Assembly: GCF_000018285.1 (NCBI RefSeq) | Contig: NC_009901.1 | Coordinates: 4,711,001-4,775,000, forward strand | Length of the DNA: 64,000 bases | DNA from: Shewanella pealeana ATCC 700345 | Lineage (GTDB): Bacteria > Pseudomonadota > Gammaproteobacteria > Enterobacterales > Shewanellaceae | Reading direction: 5' to 3' | Shown here: in pieces, positions 16,800 to 25,705 of the stretch | Layout of the letters: each line of letters starts with the position of its first letter | How positions within the stretch are numbered: position 1 is the stretch's first letter | Notes under the pieces: generated by a model | Databases searched by the model: none | The model's input: only the letters and a program-made list of their open reading frames with translations | What the model was told of the DNA's origin: nothing | Position numbers and translations under genes: made by a program

Positions 16800-18455
16800 A
16801 TGGAATCTTCTATGAAAACCCCAATTGAAATGCTCGAACATTGGGTTGAAAAACAAGGTGATCAAGTTTACCTAAAGCAACCTATTGACGGCCAATATAA
16901 GACTTTTACTTGGCGTGATGTACAAACCAAGATGCAGCAGATTGCAGGCGCATTGAGACACCTTGGCCTCAATCCTGGTGACAAAGTTGCCGTGCTTTCT
17001 AAAAACTGTGCCGAATGGTTTATTACTGATTTAGCCCTGATGCACGGCGGCTATATTAGTGTCCCCATCTACCCTACCGCTAACGCAGACACTATTCGCT
17101 ACACCCTAGAGCACAGTGAAGCTAAGGCAATTTTTATCGGTAAGCTCGATTATTGGGCCGATCAAGAAGCGGGTGTTGGCGGCGATATTCTGCGTATTGC
17201 TATGCCGTACGACACCATGCCATCTCAGTATCATTGGGATAAGATGCTCAATATGGGCCAGCCTTTAATTGATGCGCCGCTGCCAACACCTGAGCAAGTG
17301 ATGACCATCATCTATACATCAGGCTCGACTGGTAAGCCTAAAGGTGCGATTCAAAATTTTGCCAGCTATGCCTGGACTTGCACAGCGGTAGTACGCGACC
17401 TTAAAACAGACGTCGAAGACAGATTACTGTCTTACTTGCCACTGGCACATATTACCGAGCGTGTCGCGATTCAAGGTTCTTCTTTCTACTCAGGTAGTAG
17501 TGTTGCCTTCGTCGAGAGCCTAGATAGCTTCGTTGCCGACGTGCAGCGTGCAAGACCCACAGTATTCTTCTCAGTGCCACGCCTGTGGAGCCTATTCCAG
17601 AAAAATATTATCGATAAGATTGGCTATAGCAAGCTTAACTTTTTGCTTAAAGTGCCGATCATTAGCAGCATAGTAAAACGTAAAATTCATCAAGGTTTAG
17701 GTCTAGAGCACTGCCACCTGCTCGGCTCAGGTTCTGCGCCGATCCCGCCATCACTGGTTGAGTGGTATCACAAGATTGGTCTCGATATCAGTGAGGCTTG
17801 GGGCATGACCGAAAACTGCGCCTACTCAATTATTAACTACCCATTTGATGCCCGTAAAATTGGCTCCGTTGGCCGTGCGGTCGAAGGCTGTGAAGCCAAG
17901 TGTTCGGATGTTGGTGAGCTGCTAGTTAAGAGCCCAGGCCTAATGCAAGGTTATTACAAGCAAGAGGAAGAGACAGCTAAGAGCTTCGATGACGATGGCT
18001 TCTTCCACACTGGTGATCTCTGCTCTATCGATGATGAGGGCAACGTCAGCATTACTGGCCGTGTTAAGGATAACTTCAAGACTTCGAAAGGTAAGTATGT
18101 TGCTCCAGTACCGATTGAGCGCAAATTGGCACAAGATCCTCACATAGAGATGATCTGTGTTATCGGCTCAGGCCTGCCACACCCAATTGCCTTAGTGCAA
18201 TTGTCTGAAGGCGCTACACTGCAACCTAGGGAAGAAGTAAGGCTATCGCTGAAAAACACCATAGATGCGGTAAACCCACACCTAGAGTCACATGAAACAG
18301 TCGATGCTATCGTTATTGTGAATGAAGCTTGGGATGTTGAAAATGACGTACTCACTCCAACCCTTAAGATTAAACGCCATGTGCTTGAGAAGAAGTTTAG
18401 TGAGAAGGTCGACGGCATTCGTGGCGGAAAAGTTTGCTGGGAAGATGAAATCTAA
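16800..18455 (+). CDS. AMP-forming long-chain acyl-CoA synthetase
   Basis: 551 residues of the ANL superfamily, long-chain fatty acid-CoA ligase (FadD15/AcsL-like) type. Motifs include the P-loop IIYTSGSTGKPKG, YLPLAHITER, EAWGMTENCAYSI (A5) and FHTGDLCSID (A7), with the C-terminal hinge and lysine region GRVKDNFKTSKGKYVAP. It activates a fatty acid to acyl-AMP and then acyl-CoA in the cytoplasm. The start at ATG 16800 is equal in merit to ATG 16812 (MKTPIEML). It is an independent unit, with its own promoter candidate and terminator, placed between trmH and recG, which are adjacent in E. coli. Confidence 0.9.
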   Translation: MESSMKTPIEMLEHWVEKQGDQVYLKQPIDGQYKTFTWRDVQTKMQQIAGALRHLGLNPGDKVAVLSKNCAEWFITDLALMHGGYISVPIYPTANADTIRYTLEHSEAKAIFIGKLDYWADQEAGVGGDILRIAMPYDTMPSQYHWDKMLNMGQPLIDAPLPTPEQVMTIIYTSGSTGKPKGAIQNFASYAWTCTAVVRDLKTDVEDRLLSYLPLAHITERVAIQGSSFYSGSSVAFVESLDSFVADVQRARPTVFFSVPRLWSLFQKNIIDKIGYSKLNFLLKVPIISSIVKRKIHQGLGLEHCHLLGSGSAPIPPSLVEWYHKIGLDISEAWGMTENCAYSIINYPFDARKIGSVGRAVEGCEAKCSDVGELLVKSPGLMQGYYKQEEETAKSFDDDGFFHTGDLCSIDDEGNVSITGRVKDNFKTSKGKYVAPVPIERKLAQDPHIEMICVIGSGLPHPIALVQLSEGATLQPREEVRLSLKNTIDAVNPHLESHETVDAIVIVNEAWDVENDVLTPTLKIKRHVLEKKFSEKVDGIRGGKVCWEDEI

Positions 18456-18482
18456 GCTAGAGTTATTTTAATCGCCATGCAT

Positions 18483-18513
18483 ACGGCACTCTTCAGGGGT
18501 GCCGTTTTTATTT
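18483..18513 (+). terminator. Intrinsic terminator after the acyl-CoA synthetase gene
   Basis: Stem ACGGCAC/GTGCCGT (18483-18489 with 18499-18505) followed by TTTTATTT, about 28 nt after the stop codon. Confidence 0.88.
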
Positions 18514-18635
18514 GCTGGATAAAAAACCATCAATTAACTAAATTTAATGACTAAGAAGCAGTTTTCTATTGCGCAATTTTTGAAAGAAACTATTCTTGCC
18601 ATCCTTTCAGAAACATCCAATTTATAGAGTTAATC

Positions 18636-19559
18636 ATGTTTATTTTATTGTCGATACTCGGCGGCTTTTTAATTCTGACCATAGGCGCAGAAGCCTTAGT
18701 TAGAGGTGCAAGCCAAATCGCACTTAGATTGGGGCTTACGCCTCTTATCATCGGCCTAACAATCGTTGCCTTTGGTACCAGTGCTCCTGAACTTGCGGTT
18801 AGCGTAAAATCAGCAATTGCAGGCAATAGCGGCATCGCCTTAGGTAACGTGATTGGCTCAAACATCGCCAACATCGGCCTGATTTTAGGTATCACAGCGC
18901 TTATTCGCCCGATTAAGATCGAGTCACAAATGGTACGCCGTGATATTCCAATCATGATTGGTGCATCGCTACTGTTCTGGAGCCTGCTACTTGATGGCGG
19001 CTTAAGCTTCTGGGATGGCGCAATTCTATTTGCACTACTTGTGGCTTACTTAACCTTTAGCTATTTCACTGCCGAAAAGCAGACTGACGATGATGTAGAA
19101 GATACCAAGCAAAACCCTATGCTATCTGTGCTATTTATCGTTATCGGTATCAGCATGCTAGTGGGCGGCGGGATCTTATTCGTTGATGGCGCAGTGGCTA
19201 TGGCGAAATCATTCGGCATTAGCGAAGTGATTATCGGCCTAACTATCGTGGCTATCGGTACCAGCATGCCAGAACTTGTTACCTCGGTTGTGGCAGCGCT
19301 TAAAGGTCAGAGCGATATCGCGATTGGTAACGTGGTTGGCTCAAACCTGTTCAATATTCTAGGTATTTTGGGCGTTACCGCACTTATCCACCCGATTGTT
19401 GGCAGCGAAATTAGTACGCTAGACTGGATTTCAATGATTGCCTTTGCAATGATCTTACTGCCGTTTGCCTACACGGGTTTACGCATCGGTCGCCGTGAAG
19501 CAGCTCTGTTAGTACTAGGTTACCTAGTGTACATTGGCTACCTGGTTGCTCAAGTTTAA
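18636..19559 (+). CDS. Calcium/sodium antiporter, CaCA family (YrbG-like)
   Basis: 307 residues with about ten membrane helices and two inverted alpha-repeats, the mark of the CaCA family. The first repeat has TIVAFGTSAPEL and ALGNVIGSNIANIG; the second has TIVAIGTSMPEL and AIGNVVGSNLFNIL. The paired glutamates in the GTSxPE motifs are the cation ligands. Members exchange Ca2+ for Na+ or K+ across the inner membrane. Start is the ATG at 18636, in front of a hydrophobic helix. The gene lies alone between two intrinsic terminators, so it is probably transcribed by itself. Confidence 0.93.
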   Translation: MFILLSILGGFLILTIGAEALVRGASQIALRLGLTPLIIGLTIVAFGTSAPELAVSVKSAIAGNSGIALGNVIGSNIANIGLILGITALIRPIKIESQMVRRDIPIMIGASLLFWSLLLDGGLSFWDGAILFALLVAYLTFSYFTAEKQTDDDVEDTKQNPMLSVLFIVIGISMLVGGGILFVDGAVAMAKSFGISEVIIGLTIVAIGTSMPELVTSVVAALKGQSDIAIGNVVGSNLFNILGILGVTALIHPIVGSEISTLDWISMIAFAMILLPFAYTGLRIGRREAALLVLGYLVYIGYLVAQV

Positions 19560-19578
19560 TCCTGAAGTAACTCGATAG

Positions 19579-19616
19579 AAAAGGCCTAAATTGCAGTCGC
19601 AGTTTAGGCCTTTTTT
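19579..19616 (+). terminator. Intrinsic terminator after the antiporter gene
   Basis: A 12-bp stem AAAAGGCCTAAA/TTTAGGCCTTTT (19579-19590 with 19603-19614), loop of 12, ending in a T6 run. About 20 nt after the stop codon. Confidence 0.93.
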
Positions 19617-19761
19617 GTGGCAGTCTATCCCGAGTCTGCTGACATGCTTCACGACTGTCGCCACCCAGCCCACATTAATTAGCTGCTTGACTCCCAAACC
19701 AATAAACGCCAAATTTGCGTAAACCGATAACTCTGATAATATATGTATAAATTTACAGTGT

Positions 19762-21852
19762 TTGAGTGCTAACAGTTTGCAAAGACTCGATCTTGTTCCT
19801 ATCACAGATCTCAAAGGCGTCGCGAAGAAGATGGCCGAGAGACTAGCTAAGTTGAGCATAACAACAGTGCAAGATCTGTTGTTTCATCTGCCGCTGCGCT
19901 ACGAGGATCGCACTCAAGTCTATCCTATTGCCTCGCTTTATCCCGGCAGTTACGGCACCATCGAAGCCATTATTCAGTCGAGCCAAATTATTCAAGGCCG
20001 CAAGCGCATGCTCACCTGCACCGTGCGCGATGATACTGGCAGCTTAACCCTAAGGTTTTTTAACTTCTCTGTTGCCCAGCGTAACGGCTTAGAGATAGGC
20101 ATGACTATTAGAGCCTACGGTGAAATACGCCGCAGTAATCACGGCGTTGAAATTATTCATCCAGAATACAAGCTCATCTCACCGGGTGAAGACCTACAGC
20201 TAAGCGATACGCTGACCCCTGTCTACCCAACCACCGAGGGCTTAAAGCAAGCCAGTTGGATTAAGCTCACCGAGCAAGCACTCGCTATGCTAGACAATGG
20301 TGGCTTACAGGAACTGCTGCCCACTAACCTGCAGCCAAATAATTTAGATTTAAAACAAGCGCTACAGATCTTACATAGGCCCAATAATCAGGTTTCACTT
20401 TTCGAGCTGGAGCAAGGTACGCATCCGGCGCAGCAACGTCTTATCCAAGAAGAGTTACTGGCTCACAATCTGAGCATGTTACGACTGCGCCAGCGCAGCA
20501 ACCGTGATAGCGCGGTCAGTATGAATGCCACGGGTCAGCTACTGAATCCATTTTTAGCCTCTTTGCCCTTTAAGCCTACGGGCGCACAGCAGCGAGTTGT
20601 CGCCGACATCACCCAAGACTTGGCCAAGCACGAGCCAATGATGCGATTGGTACAAGGCGATGTGGGCTCAGGTAAAACCTTGGTCGCCGCCTTAGCTGCA
20701 CTGCAGGCAATAGAGAGCGGCTATCAAGTAGCAATGATGGCACCAACAGAATTACTAGCCGAGCAACACGCAATCAATTTCAAGAGCTGGTTTGAGCCTT
20801 TAGGGCTAAAAGTCGGCTGGCTTGCAGGAAAACTCAAAGGCAAGGCCAGAGCCCAGTCATTAGCCGATATAGAATCTGGCGATGCCCATATTGTGATTGG
20901 CACCCATGCTATTTTCCAAGAGCAGGTACAGTTTAATAAATTAGCGCTGATTATCATCGATGAGCAACATAGATTTGGCGTACACCAACGCTTAGGTCTG
21001 CGTGAAAAAGGCATTAGTCAGGGCTTTCATCCACACCAGTTGATTATGACGGCAACCCCGATCCCGCGTACTTTGGCGATGACCGCCTATGCCGATCTCG
21101 ACACCTCTATTATCGATGAGTTGCCGCCAGGAAGAACCCCGGTAACCACAGTGGCTATTTCCGAACAACGCCGCGAAGAGGTCCTCGAGCGTGTCCGTCA
21201 GGCAGCAATTAACGACAAACGCCAAGCCTATTGGGTTTGCACCTTAATTGAAGAGTCTGAAGCCCTCGAATGTCAGGCTGCTGAAGATACGGCAGAAGAA
21301 CTTAAACGTGCTCTGCCCGAGTTAAAAGTTGGCCTAGTGCATGGCCGTATGAAGCCCGCTGAGAAGCAGCAGATCATGGCAGATTTCAAAGCCGGAGAAC
21401 TCAACCTGCTGGTTGCTACGACCGTGATTGAGGTTGGAGTCGATGTGCCCAATGCCAGCTTGATGATCATTGAAAACCCTGAACGTTTGGGCCTAGCCCA
21501 GCTGCACCAACTTAGAGGTCGTGTGGGTCGTGGCGCGGTAGCCAGTCACTGCGTGCTGTTATACAAGGCACCATTATCGGCAACGGCAACCAAGCGGATT
21601 GGGGTACTGAGACAAAGTAATGATGGCTTTGTTATTGCCCAGCAAGATCTGGAGATCCGTGGCCCTGGCGAAGTACTAGGCACCAAGCAAACCGGTATTG
21701 CCGACATGAAAATTGCCGACTTGATGCGCGATCAGGCGCTCATTCCCCATATACAGAAACTGGCAGCTCACGTTATGCAGCAAGCACCAAATAGTGTCGA
21801 TGCCATTATTGAGCGCTGGTTAGGCGATAGAGAGCAGTTTGTACAAGCGTAA
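19762..21852 (+). CDS. recG: ATP-dependent DNA helicase RecG
   Basis: 696 residues, against 693 in E. coli. RecG remodels stalled replication forks and branch-migrates recombination junctions. An N-terminal wedge/OB region (about 50-150, including HPEYKL and LTPVYPTTEG) precedes the SF2 motor. Motor motifs are Walker A GDVGSGKT (299-306), a DEQH box in IIDEQHRFG, TATPIPRTLA and the motif VI region QLRGRVGRG. No ATG fits the conserved N-terminus; TTG at 19762 or TTG at 19777 is used, and the ribosome site is weak. It forms a separate unit after the antiporter terminator. Confidence 0.96.
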   Translation: MSANSLQRLDLVPITDLKGVAKKMAERLAKLSITTVQDLLFHLPLRYEDRTQVYPIASLYPGSYGTIEAIIQSSQIIQGRKRMLTCTVRDDTGSLTLRFFNFSVAQRNGLEIGMTIRAYGEIRRSNHGVEIIHPEYKLISPGEDLQLSDTLTPVYPTTEGLKQASWIKLTEQALAMLDNGGLQELLPTNLQPNNLDLKQALQILHRPNNQVSLFELEQGTHPAQQRLIQEELLAHNLSMLRLRQRSNRDSAVSMNATGQLLNPFLASLPFKPTGAQQRVVADITQDLAKHEPMMRLVQGDVGSGKTLVAALAALQAIESGYQVAMMAPTELLAEQHAINFKSWFEPLGLKVGWLAGKLKGKARAQSLADIESGDAHIVIGTHAIFQEQVQFNKLALIIIDEQHRFGVHQRLGLREKGISQGFHPHQLIMTATPIPRTLAMTAYADLDTSIIDELPPGRTPVTTVAISEQRREEVLERVRQAAINDKRQAYWVCTLIEESEALECQAAEDTAEELKRALPELKVGLVHGRMKPAEKQQIMADFKAGELNLLVATTVIEVGVDVPNASLMIIENPERLGLAQLHQLRGRVGRGAVASHCVLLYKAPLSATATKRIGVLRQSNDGFVIAQQDLEIRGPGEVLGTKQTGIADMKIADLMRDQALIPHIQKLAAHVMQQAPNSVDAIIERWLGDREQFVQA

Positions 21853-21993
21853 AGTGCTAATTTGAGCCGTTTTCCAAATTAAATATCCTTCATAGAGGCT
21901 TAGCCTATAGACAATCCGTTGGAATATTGCAAAATGGATTAAAGCTATACTTTATTATTCGTTGTATCACTACGCTGTCGCAGAGGAGTTAAA

Positions 21994-22857
21994 ATGCAAC
22001 TCAGTCAAGAAGATAGAATTTCCCCACAGGAAAAAAGTTCTGGCACCAACGGTCTGGCAATTCTGGCTATAGTTGCCGTTGTAGCGCTATCTGCTGGCGG
22101 CTACTACTACCTCAGTGGTAACGAAAAAATCGAAGAGCCACAAATCATTGCACCAGTGGTGATCCCCGATCCAGTTCCGGAACAGCCACTTGAAACTGAA
22201 GCCGTGCCAGAGCCCGAAATCGTCGAAGCCGTGCCTGTTCAGCTACCTGAAGTGGAGCCAGTCCCCGAAGTTGAGCCACTACCCGCGCTAGCCGATAGCG
22301 ACACCTATGTGCAGCAAAAAGTGATCGAAGTTGCCGATGGTATGGCGATTGAACCTCTGTTGATTGAAGATAATGTAGTACGTCAATTTGTGGTGTTCGT
22401 TGATAACTTAGCGCAAGGTGAGTTGGCGCGCAAAACGGCTCCTTTAAAGGCGCCTAGCAATAGCTTCACCGTATCGGAAATTGCCAATAAGACCTATATC
22501 AACCCAGACAGTTACCACAGATATGACCTGTACGCCGACTTCCTAGCAAGCTTAAATGACCAAGAGCTCGCTAAGACCTACAAAGAGATGACGCCGCTAC
22601 TCGGTGAAGCCTTTGCAGAGCTAGGCTACAGCGATATTTCGTTTGATGATCGCATGCAGCAAGCCATCGAAGTCATGTTAGATGCGCCGATTATCGAGCA
22701 GCCAATTGAGCTAGACGGTGTCAGCGTTAACTATCAGTTTGTCGACCCTAAACTAGAAGCACTGCCTAATGCGCAGAAGCTGATGATCCGCATGGGTCCT
22801 GAAAACTCACGTAAGGTAAAGTCGGCACTACGCCGCCTACAAAAACATCTTAACTAA
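21994..22857 (+). CDS. DUF3014 membrane-anchored periplasmic protein
   Basis: 287 residues. A short cytoplasmic N-terminus is followed by one membrane helix (GLAILAIVAVVALSAGGYYYL), a Pro/Glu/Val-rich linker (about 48-100) and a globular periplasmic domain. That domain carries the DUF3014 features VRQFVVFVDNLAQGELA, YHRYDLYADFLASL and LDGVSVNYQF near the end. Function is unknown for the family. The start is supported by the ribosome site GAGGAG eight bases upstream. It stands alone between recG and the pigment operon. Confidence 0.85.
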   Translation: MQLSQEDRISPQEKSSGTNGLAILAIVAVVALSAGGYYYLSGNEKIEEPQIIAPVVIPDPVPEQPLETEAVPEPEIVEAVPVQLPEVEPVPEVEPLPALADSDTYVQQKVIEVADGMAIEPLLIEDNVVRQFVVFVDNLAQGELARKTAPLKAPSNSFTVSEIANKTYINPDSYHRYDLYADFLASLNDQELAKTYKEMTPLLGEAFAELGYSDISFDDRMQQAIEVMLDAPIIEQPIELDGVSVNYQFVDPKLEALPNAQKLMIRMGPENSRKVKSALRRLQKHLN

Positions 22858-23112
22858 GCCTGCAGGCAAATTATCCGCTTTTAAGAGCCCTGAATTAACA
22901 GGGCTCACATCTTGACCTAACATTTGCCACGCTAGCCTCACCTTTTGGCGACACTTGTATCGTAAAAGACGTATTGTACTCATGATTTATGTTGTAGAAT
23001 GAGCTGTCAAAATGACGTTATATTTGAGCGACTCAGCGCTAGCGGTTTAATTCGCTCAAACATATCTTTCTACTAGTCAGGGCAATACGAAAGGATATTC
23101 GTATCTGGGGCG

Positions 23113-23838
23113 ATGCATTTGAAGTTCAGCATTCTTTCATGGGGCGCATGGTCGCCACATTACCAACAAGCCAATGAATGGTTAAATTGGCCTACCACAG
23201 CCTTAGACCAAGGTGCAGAACCATCAGCAGTGCCTAAATTGGCTCATGTGCCAGCTATGCAGCGCAGAAGACTCAGTAAGCTCACCAAAATCATACTCGA
23301 GGCGATTAACCAGTGCGCGCCAGCGGAACAATGCCGTAGTATTTTTGCCTCGCAACACGGTGAGATTAATCGCACCATCGGCTTGCTGAACGATATTGTC
23401 GATGAGTCAGCATTATCTCCCACAGGCTTTAGTCAGTCGGTGCACAATACCGCCAGTGGCATCTACAGTATCTTAAGTGGTAACCGCGCAGCGTCCACCT
23501 CCATCGCCGCTGGAAAAAACACCTTTAGCCAAGGGTTTATCGAAGCCTTTGGTCAGCTTCACGCAGATCCTGAGCCGCTATTATTAGTCTATGCCGACGA
23601 GCCTGTGCCTCAAGTTTATCGTCAATTCTCAGCGACTCCCGAGTGGCCTATCGCCACCGCCTTTATGCTCGCTCCCGCCGACGATACACAAGATGCGTTA
23701 GCGACACTGACATTGACCCCAATAAATGAACAAGCCGACAATGAGCTCAGCCTTGGTCTACTGCTATCGAGTTTGGCGGCCAAACACAATATCAGCGGAT
23801 CATTTTCCGGCTGGTATTGGGAGCTTAATTGTGACTAA
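23113..23838 (+). CDS. apeC: APE chain length factor (inactive ketosynthase-like subunit)
   Basis: 241 residues of the beta-ketoacyl-synthase-like family (Ketoacyl-synt_2). It is shorter than a true ketosynthase (over 400), and the expected nucleophile position lies in GFSQSVHNTASGIYSI (105-120), where there is no cysteine. In aryl polyene systems this subunit pairs with the ketosynthase ApeO and sets chain length. It is the first gene of an 18-gene operon. Its stop codon overlaps the next gene's GTG start by 8 nt. Start ATG 23113 follows a GGGGCG stretch; the ribosome site is poor. Confidence 0.85.
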   Translation: MHLKFSILSWGAWSPHYQQANEWLNWPTTALDQGAEPSAVPKLAHVPAMQRRRLSKLTKIILEAINQCAPAEQCRSIFASQHGEINRTIGLLNDIVDESALSPTGFSQSVHNTASGIYSILSGNRAASTSIAAGKNTFSQGFIEAFGQLHADPEPLLLVYADEPVPQVYRQFSATPEWPIATAFMLAPADDTQDALATLTLTPINEQADNELSLGLLLSSLAAKHNISGSFSGWYWELNCD

Positions 23839-24649
23839 TCCAGCAATACACAAACAACCTATCGCCCCAAGACTCTCAGGTCTCGCATATGTCCCACGTT
23901 GGTTAGGCGGCACAGCCTGCTATATGGTGTTTGGACTCGGCGGCCTACTCAGCTCATTGACGATATTACCCATCCTCAGGTTTTGGCCTGGCACTCCCCA
24001 GCAACGCATCGAGCGTGTGCAGCGCGCGGTACACATCATGTTTAAAGGCTTTGTACGCATGATGACTTGGGTAGGTCTTATCAAGGTTACCCACGATGAT
24101 TTAAGCCGCCTCAGCAATGCCAAAGGCATGATAGTCACGGCTAACCACCCAACCTTAATTGATGTGGTCATCTTAATCAGCTTAATGCCCAATGCCGGTT
24201 GCATCGTCAAGCAGAGCCTATGGCGCAACCCATTTCTACGCGGCGTGGTCTCATGTGCTGGCTACATTCCCAATCGCGGCGCCGAACTACTGCTTGATGA
24301 CTGCAAATCTGTACTCGAACGAGGCACCAACTTAATCATCTTCCCCGAGGGTACCCGCACCGTTATAGGTGAAAAAATCAATGATTTTGCCCGCGGCGCC
24401 GCTAATATCACTCTGCGTACTCGTAGCGATCTGTTGCCTGTTTTTCTGAAAACCAATACTGTTGGCTTCAGCAAGCAACAAAAGTGGTATCAGCTACCTA
24501 GGCGAACCATTGGCATTGATATCGAAATTGGCGAAACATTGCCTTATTTACGCTATGATGCTTGCGCCGGTGGTGATGCAAAAATGGCACGGCAGATGAC
24601 TCGTGACCTCGAAAACTATTATAAACAACAATTAGATAGATACTTATGA
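23831..24649 (+). CDS. Lysophospholipid-acyltransferase-like protein of the APE operon (ApeD position)
   Basis: 272 residues from the GTG at 23831, chosen because a GGGAG ribosome site lies upstream and the overlap with apeC is then only 8 nt. A hydrophobic segment is near the N-terminus (CYMVFGLGGLLSSLTIL). The PlsC-type HX4D motif is NHPTLID, and the substrate motif is FPEGTRT. It probably transfers an acyl or polyene acyl group to a glycerolipid or sugar acceptor at the membrane, helping to anchor the pigment. Substrate is inferred from context. The stop overlaps the next start as ATGA. Confidence 0.85.
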   Translation: MTNPAIHKQPIAPRLSGLAYVPRWLGGTACYMVFGLGGLLSSLTILPILRFWPGTPQQRIERVQRAVHIMFKGFVRMMTWVGLIKVTHDDLSRLSNAKGMIVTANHPTLIDVVILISLMPNAGCIVKQSLWRNPFLRGVVSCAGYIPNRGAELLLDDCKSVLERGTNLIIFPEGTRTVIGEKINDFARGAANITLRTRSDLLPVFLKTNTVGFSKQQKWYQLPRRTIGIDIEIGETLPYLRYDACAGGDAKMARQMTRDLENYYKQQLDRYL

Positions 24650-24900
24650 GCTTAGATAACGAAATTAAACAACTGATCATCGACTGTCTGGATTTAGAAG
24701 ACGTCAGTATTGATGATATCGACTCAGAAGCGGCACTATTCGGTGAGGGCCTAGGCCTAGACTCAATTGATGCGTTGGAACTTGGCTTAGCGATTAAAAA
24801 GCAATTTGATGTGAAGATTGAAGCGAATTCTGACGCAACAAAACAGCACTTCTATAGCGTTGCTAGCTTGGTCAGTTTTATTGAGTCACAACGAGCCTAG
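24646..24900 (+). CDS. apeE: Acyl carrier protein 1 of the APE operon
   Basis: 84 residues, acidic and helical. The phosphopantetheine attachment serine is S40 in GLDSIDALEL. Carries growing polyene intermediates as thioesters. Overlaps the preceding gene by 4 nt and is followed after 8 nt by a second acyl carrier gene. Confidence 0.92.
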   Translation: MSLDNEIKQLIIDCLDLEDVSIDDIDSEAALFGEGLGLDSIDALELGLAIKKQFDVKIEANSDATKQHFYSVASLVSFIESQRA

Positions 24901-24908
24901 GGGGCATT

Positions 24909-25157
24909 ATGCAAAGTCGTGAACAGATCCTTGAGATGCTGACTCAAATCTTAGTCGACGAGTTCGAGGTGGATGCCGAAGATATCACCCTAGAAGCTTC
25001 TTTATATGAAGAGCTCGATTTAGACAGCATCGACGCCGTTGACTTAGTGATCAAGTTACAGCAGATGACAGGTAAGAAAATTAAGCCTGAAGAGTTTAAA
25101 GCCGTTAGAACCGTAGATGATGTGGTATCAGCTATCGAAGGCTTAGTTAAAGAGTAA
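24909..25157 (+). CDS. apeF: Acyl carrier protein 2 of the APE operon
   Basis: 82 residues with the attachment serine S40 in DLDSIDAVDL. Only partly similar to the first carrier, so the two may serve different steps (for example starter loading and elongation); this division is inferred. A good GGGGCAT ribosome region precedes the ATG. The stop codon shares one base with the next start. Confidence 0.92.
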   Translation: MQSREQILEMLTQILVDEFEVDAEDITLEASLYEELDLDSIDAVDLVIKLQQMTGKKIKPEEFKAVRTVDDVVSAIEGLVKE

Positions 25158-25705
25158 TGCGACTCTTTCTGCAAATAGTGACGACCATAGTGGTGATAGC
25201 TTATCCACTGGCGGTGTATTTTGGTCTGCACTATTTGCCTGCAGGCAGTATCGCGCTCGCCTTATGCGCCATTTTAGTCATACGGCTATTGTTGCAGCAG
25301 CAAAAAGTGAAGGCGTTAATGTTGCCTATCCTAGTCGGAATAGGTCTCACCGCCGGAAGCTTTATCGCGAAAGAGAATAACTGGTTACTCTTCTACCCTG
25401 TGGTGATTAACCTCACCATGCTGGGGCTTTTCGGCTATTCACTAAAACGTGGCCCCAGCATGATTGAAAGGCTTGCAAGGCTAAAAGAGCCCGACCTGCC
25501 CGATGAAGCTATCGGGTACCTCAATCGCGTCACCTTAATCTGGTGTGGATTATTCATCTTTAATGGTGCCATGGCGCTTTATACCGCGCTTTACACCAGT
25601 ATCGAAACATGGACACTTTATAACGGGCTGATTGCCTACTTGCTTATCGGGTCGCTACTGGGTGGCGAATGGTTATACAGAACATTCTGGTTGAAAAAAT
25701 CATGA
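25157..25705 (+). CDS. APE operon inner-membrane protein (COG4648-like, ApeG position)
   Basis: 182 residues with five or six hydrophobic segments (for example LQIVTTIVVIAYPLAVYF, ALCAILVIRLLL, PILVGIGLTAGSF and VTLIWCGLFIFNGAMALYT). It matches the small integral membrane protein always found between the carrier proteins and the ligase in APE clusters. A role in keeping the biosynthetic proteins at the membrane or in export is possible but unproven. Coupled by 1-nt overlap upstream and 4-nt overlap downstream. Confidence 0.8.
   Translation: MRLFLQIVTTIVVIAYPLAVYFGLHYLPAGSIALALCAILVIRLLLQQQKVKALMLPILVGIGLTAGSFIAKENNWLLFYPVVINLTMLGLFGYSLKRGPSMIERLARLKEPDLPDEAIGYLNRVTLIWCGLFIFNGAMALYTALYTSIETWTLYNGLIAYLLIGSLLGGEWLYRTFWLKKS

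Noticed and set aside
22885..22906. Perfect 8-bp hairpin GAGCCCTG/CAGGGCTC after the DUF3014 gene
   Set aside because: No T-run follows, so I could not call it a terminator; it may only be an mRNA end hairpin.
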